This document shows positions 50,682 through 57,874 of a stretch of DNA of 64,000 nt, in pieces. Under the pieces are notes generated by a model, which searched no databases, was not told the DNA's origin, and saw only the letters and a list, made by a program, of their open reading frames with translations. Source of the DNA: UBA4417 sp031550085 (lineage in GTDB: Bacteria > Bacteroidota > Bacteroidia > Bacteroidales > UBA4417). The stretch is taken from NCBI GenBank assembly GCA_031550085.1, contig JAVBOY010000012.1, positions 83,919-147,918 of the forward strand. The letters are read 5' to 3'. The stretch's first letter is position 1, and the number at the start of each line of letters is the position of its first letter. The position numbers were made by a program, and so were the translations under genes.

Positions 50682-50705
50682 TTTCAATTTAACTAGCGGG
50701 TGCAA

Positions 50706-51151
50706 AATTACGGAAGTATAGTTAGATGAATCGTGAATAATTGGTAAAAATTAGTTTCCCTTGGGTGGTAAAAGAATGACTGTCAAATTAATTTGAGAGA
50801 GCGGATTGCTTTTTTTATTGATACCTGGATCTAAATTTTACCGTTGTTTTGTTGTAAAATGTGTTGTAAGTAGCTAAAAATAAAAACGTTAATTTTTTTT
50901 TAAATAAACAAAGCTTTTAGTCTCAGAGTGAGATGGGTGTACCACTATTTTAGAAGTTTTACTCGAAAAATTTGTGAAATCACTGCACACATAAGGTTAT
51001 TTCCTATTTTTGTCAAAGCATTTTTGATAAAGAATGTTGGAGAGCGATAAAGTCTTGTATTTTGGAGAATGATAAAGTTGGGGAATAGAAATTGAAAATG
51101 ATATAAATAGTAATAGCATAAAAAATGTACCAGCATTAAACTAGCGATAAA
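50706..51151. other. AT-rich divergent intergenic region
   Basis: 446 bp between the U32 gene and a lipoprotein gene. The only signals I see are the U32 -7 box (50703-50710) and a plus-strand TATTTTTG at 51005-51012. No repeats of the mosaic family, RNA gene or credible ORF were found. Confidence 0.5.
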
Positions 51152-51694
51152 ATGAAAAAAAACATAAGTAAAAAATGGATACTGGGCAGAAGTTTTGTGT
51201 GTGCATTAGTATTCCTTCTTTGTGCTTGTGCAGGGACAATAAAAACGGTGAGATATTCTAATCAGAGTATCGTAAGCTACAAAAAAGCATTTATTGTTTC
51301 TGCGGAAAACTCGCAATATGTAAAATTTAAAATGGGAGTGATAACACCATTTGCTTATGTGGTTTTACCAGATGATCCAGCTCGAAAGCATGAGGTGATC
51401 GGGAATACAGATGTTATTATAAAAAATGAACTTGAAAAGTATGGCATTTCTGCCGAAATTGGTAAAAAAGGAGATGAACCGGAAGATTTTGATTTGATAA
51501 TTCAATACAAAGATACATGGAGGTGGGATTTTAAAAAGATTCTTGAAAAATTAGAGATTGTTTTCATTGCACCAACAGGAGATAGTATTATGGCGAGATC
51601 AACGTATGATATCTATAGAAACAAAGAACTTCATAATTATCCATTTCCTGAAAAAGAAGTGCCAAAAATGATCAAAGAGTTACTCAATAAATAA
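51152..51694 (+). CDS. Hypothetical lipoprotein, 180 aa
   Basis: The signal peptide (WILGRSFVCALVFLLCAC) has a lipobox cysteine at about residue 26. The mature part has strand YKKAFIVSAENSQYVKFKMG, EKYGISAEIGKKGDEPEDFD and DLIIQYKDTWRWDFKK. The last part resembles DUF4136-type lipoproteins that pair a basic strand with an acidic loop, but the match is weak. It ends 11 bp before atoD; this spacing suggests co-transcription, though it is not a metabolic gene. Confidence 0.65.
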   Translation: MKKNISKKWILGRSFVCALVFLLCACAGTIKTVRYSNQSIVSYKKAFIVSAENSQYVKFKMGVITPFAYVVLPDDPARKHEVIGNTDVIIKNELEKYGISAEIGKKGDEPEDFDLIIQYKDTWRWDFKKILEKLEIVFIAPTGDSIMARSTYDIYRNKELHNYPFPEKEVPKMIKELLNK

Positions 51695-51705
51695 AGAAAT
51701 ACGAG

Positions 51706-52350
51706 ATGAATAAAGTTATTTCTCTTCAAGAAGCCGTCGGCAAAGTAAAAGACGGTATGACCCTGATGATCGGCGGTTTTCTGGCGAACGGAACGCCGCA
51801 CCGTATCATTGAAATGTTGGTGAAATCGGGTGTGAAAAACCTGACCATTATTTGCAACGATACCGGAATGCCTGACCGGGGTATTGGTTTGCTGGTAGTA
51901 AACCATCAAGTTAAAAAAGTAATTACTTCGCATATCGGAACCAATCCGGTAACCGGCGACCAAATGAATGCCGGGGAACTGGAAGTGGAATTTTCGCCTC
52001 AAGGTACCTTAGCTGAGCGCGTACGGACCGGAGGAGCCGGTTTGGGCGGCGTTTTAACGCCCACAGGTTTGGGAACTACGGTAGCCGAAGGGAAACAAGT
52101 ATTGTCTATCGACGGCAAAGACTTTTTACTGGAAAAACCTTTGCGTGCCGATGTGGCTTTGATCGCAGCCAATCTTGCCGACCAAAGCGGGAACCTGTTT
52201 TACAAGGGAACTACGCAAAATTTTAATCCGTTAATGGCAACTGCTGCGGATCTGGTAATTGCCGAAGTGGCCGAACTGGTCGAAATAGGAAAAATCGAAC
52301 CGGAACAAGTACATACGCCGGGAATTTTTGTGGATCATCTTGTAAAGTGA
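51706..52350 (+). CDS. atoD: 3-oxoacid/acetoacetate CoA-transferase subunit A
   Basis: 214 aa class I CoA-transferase alpha subunit. Conserved parts are LMIGGFLANGTPHRIIEML, SHIGTNPVTGDQMNAGELEV, EFSPQGTLAERVRTGGAGLG and the N-terminal KVISLQEAV. In lysine fermentation the heteromeric enzyme moves CoA between butyryl-CoA and acetoacetate. The beta subunit (atoA), which carries the catalytic glutamate, is not in the window. kal follows after 126 bp. Confidence 0.93.
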   Translation: MNKVISLQEAVGKVKDGMTLMIGGFLANGTPHRIIEMLVKSGVKNLTIICNDTGMPDRGIGLLVVNHQVKKVITSHIGTNPVTGDQMNAGELEVEFSPQGTLAERVRTGGAGLGGVLTPTGLGTTVAEGKQVLSIDGKDFLLEKPLRADVALIAANLADQSGNLFYKGTTQNFNPLMATAADLVIAEVAELVEIGKIEPEQVHTPGIFVDHLVK

Positions 52351-52476
52351 GAATCTGGGAATCATTTTAAATAAACTTTTTGGAACTTATTTTAAAAAAT
52401 AAAAAACAAGTAGAAAGTGAAAATCGAGGGTGTATTTTTCCTCTCACAATTCATTTTTTACCATTCACGAAAACTT

Positions 52477-52869
52477 ATGAAAATATCATCAATGATCCGG
52501 GTGCGTATGAATTCGCACGATGCCCATTACGGCGGCAATTTGGTTGACGGCGCTAAAATGCTTCAATTGTTTGGCGATGTCGCTACCGAACTGTTAATTA
52601 TTAACGACGGCGATGAGGGTCTGTTTTGTGCCTACGATAGCGTGGAGTTTTTAGCTCCCGTTTATGCGGGCGACTACATTGAAGCCATAGGCGAAATTAC
52701 CCATATCGGAAATTCGTCGCGCAAAATGACGTTTGAAGCACGGAAGGTCATTGTGCCTCGCGCCGATATTTCGGCTTCGGCTGCTGACGTGTTGGAAGAG
52801 CCTGTTGTTGTTTGCCGTGCCAGCGGTACTTGTGTCGTGCCCAAAAATTGCCAGCGGAAAACATCGTAA
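52477..52869 (+). CDS. kal: 3-aminobutyryl-CoA ammonia lyase
   Basis: 130 aa hotdog-fold protein from ATG 52477 (MKISSMIRVRMNSHDAHYGG). Key segments are RMNSHDAHYGGNLVDGAKML, FCAYDSVEFLAPVYAGDYIE and IGNSSRKMTFEARKVI. Kal removes ammonia from L-3-aminobutyryl-CoA to give crotonyl-CoA in lysine fermentation. The upstream GTG frame adds a non-homologous extension and was rejected. Identification rests on these motifs plus neighbouring atoD and kce. Confidence 0.9.
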   Translation: MKISSMIRVRMNSHDAHYGGNLVDGAKMLQLFGDVATELLIINDGDEGLFCAYDSVEFLAPVYAGDYIEAIGEITHIGNSSRKMTFEARKVIVPRADISASAADVLEEPVVVCRASGTCVVPKNCQRKTS

Positions 52870-52885
52870 ACGATAAAAAATAATG

Positions 52886-52893
52886 TAACTTTG
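52886..52893 (+). promoter_or_regulatory. -7 box TAACTTTG before the ATPase gene
   Basis: Plus-strand match to TAnnTTTG. It places the transcription start at the left arm of the 52895-52944 hairpin, so the ATPase mRNA would begin with that hairpin. Confidence 0.55.
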
Positions 52894-52894
52894 C

Positions 52895-52944
52895 ATTCAA
52901 CCGATTGGTATTATACCTTTTGGTATAATACCAATCGGTTGAAT
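52895..52944 (+). repeat. Perfect 23-bp-arm hairpin at the 5' end of the ATPase gene
   Basis: The left arm 52895-52917 and right arm 52922-52944 are perfectly complementary around a TTTT loop; the arms begin ATTCAACCGATTGG and end CCAATCGGTTGAAT. It lies 16 bp before the ATPase ATG and 25 bp after the kal stop. No matching copy lies at the 3' end of the ATPase gene. Confidence 0.95.
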
Positions 52945-52960
52945 TTGTAAAAATATCATT

Positions 52961-54133
52961 ATGAAAGTGTTAGATGATGATTTATCTCCTTTTTTGTTCG
53001 GAAAAACAGTTGCGGAAAACAACTTTTTAAACCGGACAAAGGATATTGACCGGTTGTGGCTCAACTTGCGAAGCGGTATCAATACCATGCTTATATCGCC
53101 AAGGCGTTGGGGTAAATCATCTTTGGTGGAGTATACGGCATATTTGAAGGCGAATGAAAAACAAGTCAAGTGGTGTTTCCTGGATATGTTTGCCATCCGG
53201 GACGAAGTGGATTTTTATGAGCGGTTAAGCCGGGAACTTTTGAAAGCAACGTCTTCCAAATGGGAAGATTGGGTGAAATCGGCCAAAATCTTATTTAAGC
53301 AAATTATCCCCAAAATCCATATCGGAAGCGAGCCGGCATACGATTTTTCCGTCCGTTTCGAATGGGCAGAGTTAGAAAAACACAAAGACGAAATCCTGAA
53401 TCTGCCGCAACGGATTGCCGAGAAACATGGAATTCAATTGATTGTGTGTTTGGATGAGTTTCAAAACATCCATACGTTTTCCGATGCCGAGAATTTTGAA
53501 AAACTTTTGCGGTCGCATTGGCAACATCATCAAAATGTGAGTTATTGCCTGTATGGCAGCAAGCGGACGCTGATGACGGATATTTTCAATAAAAAGAACC
53601 GCGCATTCTATCGTTTTGGCGATGTGATGATGCTGGATAAAATAGCTGCTGAGCACTGGGTTCCGTTTATTACCGAAAAGTTTCAGCAGACCGGAAAACA
53701 GATCCCGCCATTATTAGCTGAAAAGATTGCCTCTTTGATGAAAAACCATCCTTACTATGTGCAGCAACTATCGCATTATGTCTGGTCGGAAACCGTCAAA
53801 GAAGTAACCGTCGATCTGCTCCAAAGTGCTACGTTGCGGATGCTGGAAGTGAATCAGGCCCTGTACCAGTACGAGGTCGAAAGTTTAAGCAATACACAAA
53901 TCAATTTGTTGAAAGCCATTGTGAATGGGGAGACTCAGTTTACATCCTTGAGAATTATGCAAGAATACCACATCGGGACTCCCCAAAATGTGAGTAAAAA
54001 TATGAAAATGCTTGAAAAGCGCGATTTTATCGAACGGATCCATAAAAAGGCAGAATTGCTGGATCCGGCGTTTGAGCTTTGGTTCAGGAAGTATTATATG
54101 CAGAAGAATATTGATGCTATTTTTAATCAATAG
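52961..54133 (+). CDS. AAA-family ATPase of the Bacteroidales SPRRWGKSS type, 390 aa
   Basis: Begins MKVLDDDLSPFLFGKTVAEN. The P-loop is MLISPRRWGKSSLVEY (about 43-58), with Ser/Pro replacing the first Gly, as usual in this archaeal/Bacteroidota ATPase group. Walker B is LIVCLDEFQNI. Sensor CLYGSKRTLMTDIF follows. A C-terminal winged helix (LSNTQINLLKAIVNGETQFT, TPQNVSKNMKMLEKRDFI) ends the protein. Such genes occur as many scattered copies in Bacteroidales genomes; their cellular role is unclear. It sits between kal and kce, interrupting the lysine-fermentation genes. Confidence 0.88.
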   Translation: MKVLDDDLSPFLFGKTVAENNFLNRTKDIDRLWLNLRSGINTMLISPRRWGKSSLVEYTAYLKANEKQVKWCFLDMFAIRDEVDFYERLSRELLKATSSKWEDWVKSAKILFKQIIPKIHIGSEPAYDFSVRFEWAELEKHKDEILNLPQRIAEKHGIQLIVCLDEFQNIHTFSDAENFEKLLRSHWQHHQNVSYCLYGSKRTLMTDIFNKKNRAFYRFGDVMMLDKIAAEHWVPFITEKFQQTGKQIPPLLAEKIASLMKNHPYYVQQLSHYVWSETVKEVTVDLLQSATLRMLEVNQALYQYEVESLSNTQINLLKAIVNGETQFTSLRIMQEYHIGTPQNVSKNMKMLEKRDFIERIHKKAELLDPAFELWFRKYYMQKNIDAIFNQ

Positions 54134-54181
54134 TTTTGCATTTCATTTTTGTAAAGTAATATGTATTAAAAATAAAGGATT

Positions 54182-55003
54182 ATGGAAAAATTAATTATTA
54201 CGGCGGCTATTTGCGGCGCCGAAGTTCTAAAAGAACACAATCCTGCGGTTCCTTATACGGTGGCCGAGTGTGTTCGCGAGGCCAAATCGGCTTATGAAGC
54301 GGGAGCCAGCATTATTCATCTCCATGTGCGTTATGACGACGGCACCCCGACACAAGACAAAGCGCGCTTTAAGGAAGTGATCGATGCAATCAAAAAAGAA
54401 ATTCCCGACGTGATTATCCAGCCTTCCACCGGAGGCGCTGTAGGAATGACCGACGACGAACGTTTGCAACCGACCGAACTGAAACCCGAAATGGCTACCT
54501 TGGATTGCGGAACCTGCAATTTTGGCGGCGACGAAGTGTTTACCAATACCGAAAACACGATTAAATATTTCGGCAAACGCATGATCGAGTTGGGCATTAA
54601 ACCGGAATTGGAGTGCTTTGACAAAAGCATGATTGAAATGGCCTTGCGCCTGCAAAAGAAAGGCTTTATCGGGCTGCCCATGCATTTTGATTTTGTGATG
54701 GGTGTGAATGGCGGTATTGGCGGCGATTTGCGCGATTTTATTTTTATGCGCGGCAGCATCCCGCCGGATGCAACCTATACCGTAGCCGGAATCGGGCGTT
54801 ACGAATTTCCGCTGGCGATGGCGGCTATTATCGATGGCGGCCATGTGCGCGTGGGATTCGAAGACAATGTTTATTTGTCGAAAGGCGTATTGGCAAAATC
54901 AAACGGTGAGTTGGTGGCTAAAGTAGTCCGCATGGCGAAAGAATTGGGACGCGAAATTGCCACTCCCGATGAAGCCCGGAGAATATTGGGACTGAAAAAG
55001 TAG
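54182..55003 (+). CDS. kce: 3-keto-5-aminohexanoate cleavage enzyme
   Basis: 273 aa TIM barrel (BKACE family) that converts 3-keto-5-aminohexanoate plus acetyl-CoA into acetoacetate and 3-aminobutyryl-CoA. Metal and substrate segments are ASIIHLHVRYDDGTPTQDKA, IIQPSTGGAVGMTDDERLQP, the ELECFDKSM strand and GGHVRVGFEDNVYLSKGVLA. The HLH metal ligands and the Glu/Asp of GFEDN are present. It provides the substrate for Kal. kdd and the lysine aminomutase genes are not in the window. Confidence 0.93.
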   Translation: MEKLIITAAICGAEVLKEHNPAVPYTVAECVREAKSAYEAGASIIHLHVRYDDGTPTQDKARFKEVIDAIKKEIPDVIIQPSTGGAVGMTDDERLQPTELKPEMATLDCGTCNFGGDEVFTNTENTIKYFGKRMIELGIKPELECFDKSMIEMALRLQKKGFIGLPMHFDFVMGVNGGIGGDLRDFIFMRGSIPPDATYTVAGIGRYEFPLAMAAIIDGGHVRVGFEDNVYLSKGVLAKSNGELVAKVVRMAKELGREIATPDEARRILGLKK

Positions 55004-55125
55004 CCTAAGCCTTTCTTGAAGCGCTGCAACAAAAGCCTCAAAAGTTTGTTTTTTTTGTGAGATTCAGTATCCGGGTGTATATTGATATTGTTTTAATTTT
55101 GTATCCTTTTACCAAAATACTTTAT

Positions 55126-56733
55126 ATGACTATTTTCCGGAAGGCTTTTATTATAGCTGTTTTTTTGTTTGCTAACGGTTTTGCATTCTCTCAACGGTTA
55201 CCGCAAGACCAAAGGGCGACTACTACCAAGTTTGCAACTTTGATGCAACTTATAGGTTATTATTATGTTGAAGATGCCGACCAACCGAAACTGGTCGAGG
55301 ATGCTGTTATTGCCGTTTTAAAAGATTTGGATCCACACTCGGTTTACATCCCTAAAAAAGAAGTGGAGCGTATCAATGAACCGTTGCAAGGCAATTTTGA
55401 CGGGATCGGCGTTTCTTTTCAACTGTATCACGATACCATTATGGTGGTTTCACCCATTGTAGGCGGCCCATCAGAAAAACTAGGTATTCGTGCGGGTGAC
55501 CGGATTATTAGAATTAACGGGGAAGAGGCTACCGGCCCTAAAATCAACAACCAGTTTGTGACCGACCGTTTGCGCGGACCCAGAGGCAGCGTGGTCGAGG
55601 TGAGCATTCATCGTGCCGGAGTAAACGGTTTGTTGGATTATTCGATTACACGGGATAAAATTCCGATCAACAGCATTGATGCGATATACATGGTTGACAA
55701 CGAAATCGGTTATATAAAACTCTCTCGTTTTGCACGCACTTCCATTGAAGAATTTACGGATGCAATTGCCCAGTTGAAAAAAGAGGGAATGAAAAGCTTG
55801 GTACTGGATTTGCGTGACAATGGAGGCGGTTATTTGGATGTGGCTTTTGAATTGGCCGACCAGTTTTTGTCGGCTGATAAATTGATCGTTTATACTTCGG
55901 GACTTAAAAGCCCGCGCCAGGATTACCGGTCTACATCTAAAGGCGTTTTTGAGAAAGGGAAGTTGGTAGTTATGATTGACGATGGTTCGGCTTCGGCCTC
56001 CGAAATCGTTTCGGGCGCCATACAGGATTGGGACCGCGGTTTAATCGTCGGTCGCCGTTCGTTTGGAAAAGGATTGGTGCAACGGCCTTTTATGTTACCG
56101 GATAGTTCGATGGTGCGCCTTACCACGGCAAAGTATTATACGCCTTCGGGACGTTGTATTCAAAAGCCTTATGAAAAGGGCGCTGGAGACGATTACCGGA
56201 AGGACCTCTATAACCGTTATAAAGACGGTGAATTATTCCACGCCGACAGCATTAAATTGCCGGATTCGTTGAAATATCAAACAAGCAACAAGCGTACGGT
56301 TTACGGCGGAGGCGGTATTTTGCCCGATGTTTTTATTCCGTTGGACACTTCGTTTGCATCCAAATATTACATTGATATCCAACGCAAAGGACTTTTCAAC
56401 GATTATGCCATGCAGTATGTGGATAAATCGCGTACGGAACTGCTTAAAAAGTATCCGGATGTAAAAACCTATGTTGCGAAGTTTACGGATGATCAAAAAT
56501 TGCTGAACGACTTTTTGGATTTTGTACAAACAAAAGGAATTGAACGGAATGAAGAGGGGATAAAAACGTCAGGCTCCTATATGACAACCGTATTGAAAGC
56601 CATGATCGCCCGCAATTTGTATAGTATCAATGCGTATTTTCAGGTTATTGAAAAAGAAGATACCGATTTGCAGCAGACGCTTAAGATCTTGAAAAACGAC
56701 GCTGCATTTAGCAAGCTTACGTTTGTAAAATAA
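55126..56733 (+). CDS. S41-family C-terminal processing peptidase (CtpA-like), 535 aa
   Basis: ATG 55126 (MTIFRKAFIIAVFLFANGFA) gives a signal peptide ending FSQ. The PDZ domain (about 85-170) contains GNFDGIGVSFQL, GIRAGDRIIRINGE and RGPRGSVVEVSIHR. The protease domain has VLDLRDNGGGYLDVAFELAD, catalytic Ser in DDGSASASEIVSGAIQDWDR and catalytic Lys in RRSFGKGLVQRPF. The C-terminal helices (DFVQTKGIERNEEGI) are typical of Bacteroidota S41 enzymes, which trim envelope proteins. A TAATTTTG -7 box is at 55094-55101. Confidence 0.94.
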   Translation: MTIFRKAFIIAVFLFANGFAFSQRLPQDQRATTTKFATLMQLIGYYYVEDADQPKLVEDAVIAVLKDLDPHSVYIPKKEVERINEPLQGNFDGIGVSFQLYHDTIMVVSPIVGGPSEKLGIRAGDRIIRINGEEATGPKINNQFVTDRLRGPRGSVVEVSIHRAGVNGLLDYSITRDKIPINSIDAIYMVDNEIGYIKLSRFARTSIEEFTDAIAQLKKEGMKSLVLDLRDNGGGYLDVAFELADQFLSADKLIVYTSGLKSPRQDYRSTSKGVFEKGKLVVMIDDGSASASEIVSGAIQDWDRGLIVGRRSFGKGLVQRPFMLPDSSMVRLTTAKYYTPSGRCIQKPYEKGAGDDYRKDLYNRYKDGELFHADSIKLPDSLKYQTSNKRTVYGGGGILPDVFIPLDTSFASKYYIDIQRKGLFNDYAMQYVDKSRTELLKKYPDVKTYVAKFTDDQKLLNDFLDFVQTKGIERNEEGIKTSGSYMTTVLKAMIARNLYSINAYFQVIEKEDTDLQQTLKILKNDAAFSKLTFVK

Positions 56734-56800
56734 TCCTTTGCAATTGGCAGGACATGCTGATGGAAACACTAACCATTCCGGACTTTTTTGTATTTCGTGG

Positions 56801-57793
56801 ATGAAAAAGATACTGCTTATCCAAACGGCCTCGATTGGGGATGTTATTTTAGCTACTCCCATTCTTGAAAAGTTACACGAATTTTATCCTGAAGCGGTGT
56901 TGGATATTTTTGTAAAAAAAGGGAACGAGGTTTTGTTTGAATCGCACCCTTTTTTACGCAAGGTGTATGTCTGGGACAAGCGCAGCCAGAAGTACAAGAA
57001 CTGGCGAATTTTGCTTGGATCTGTGCGAAAGGAACGCTATGATCTCGTGGTAAATGTCCAGCGTTTTTTGATGACGGGTTTGTTAACGGTGTTTTCCAAA
57101 GCCGGGCAAACGGTAGGATTCTCGAAAAATCCGCTTTCGGTTTTTTTCTCCAAACGGTTTCCACATCACATTGCTTGCCGAAAAGGAGATCCGGTGGTGC
57201 ACGAAGTAGACCGCAATCTCTCGTTGATCCGGCATTTGACCGATTCGATAAGTGTCCGTCCTCAATTGTATCCGACTCCCGAGCAGTATGCAAAGGTTTC
57301 GCAGTTTAAAAGTAAAAAATACATTTGTATTGCGCCTACTTCTTTGTGGGCAACCAAGCAGTTTCCTAAGGAAAAATGGATCGAACTGATTCAAAAACTG
57401 GGTCCGGAAATCTCAATTTACTATCTTGGCGCTCCGGTTGATGCAGCGGTTTGCGACCAGATTATGGAACATACGCGCACTTCGAATGCCTGGAATCTTG
57501 CCGGAAAACTGAGCTTGCTCGAATCGGCGGCATTGATGCGCGATTCGGTAATGAATTTTGTCAACGATTCATCGCCCATGCATTTGGCTTCGGCAGTCAA
57601 TGCCAAGACGACAGCCATATTTTGTTCCACCATTCCCGAGTTTGGGTTCGGACCTTTGTCGGATGATCATCAGGTGATTGAAATCACAGAAGACCTGTCT
57701 TGCCGACCCTGTGGATTGCATGGCTATAAGCAATGTCCTGAAAAGCATTTTAAATGCGCTTATCAAATTGATGTGGACCGGATGTTGCTGTGA
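56801..57793 (+). CDS. Glycosyltransferase family 9 (heptosyltransferase-like), 330 aa
   Basis: ATG 56801 (MKKILLIQTASIGDVILATP) carries the GT9 N-terminal signature. The C-terminal nucleotide-sugar domain has YICIAPTSLWATKQFPKEKW, SIYYLGAPVD and FVNDSSPMHLASAVNAKTTA. The cysteine-rich end (CRPCGLHGYKQCPEKHFKCA) is typical of lipopolysaccharide core heptosyltransferases. It is probably involved in LPS core synthesis at the inner membrane. It lies 67 bp after the protease gene on the same strand. Confidence 0.92.
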   Translation: MKKILLIQTASIGDVILATPILEKLHEFYPEAVLDIFVKKGNEVLFESHPFLRKVYVWDKRSQKYKNWRILLGSVRKERYDLVVNVQRFLMTGLLTVFSKAGQTVGFSKNPLSVFFSKRFPHHIACRKGDPVVHEVDRNLSLIRHLTDSISVRPQLYPTPEQYAKVSQFKSKKYICIAPTSLWATKQFPKEKWIELIQKLGPEISIYYLGAPVDAAVCDQIMEHTRTSNAWNLAGKLSLLESAALMRDSVMNFVNDSSPMHLASAVNAKTTAIFCSTIPEFGFGPLSDDHQVIEITEDLSCRPCGLHGYKQCPEKHFKCAYQIDVDRMLL

Positions 57794-57832
57794 TCCCCAT
57801 TTGTTCAAGAAATATCTATTCTATAAAAGAAA

Positions 57833-57856
57833 ACTGCCGGACATCCATCCGGCAGT
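57833..57856. terminator. Shared bidirectional terminator, glycosyltransferase / ppdK
   Basis: ACTGCCGG (57833-57840) and CCGGCAGT (57849-57856) form a perfect stem with an 8-nt loop. It lies between the convergent genes, with A/T-rich flanks on both sides. Confidence 0.85.
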
Positions 57857-57874
57857 CTTCGTAATAAAACAGGC

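Noticed and set aside
52895..52944. Large hairpin as terminator of the kal transcript
   Set aside because: There is no T run after the right arm on the plus strand, and the -7 box lies just before it, so a 5'-end element of the ATPase mRNA fits better.
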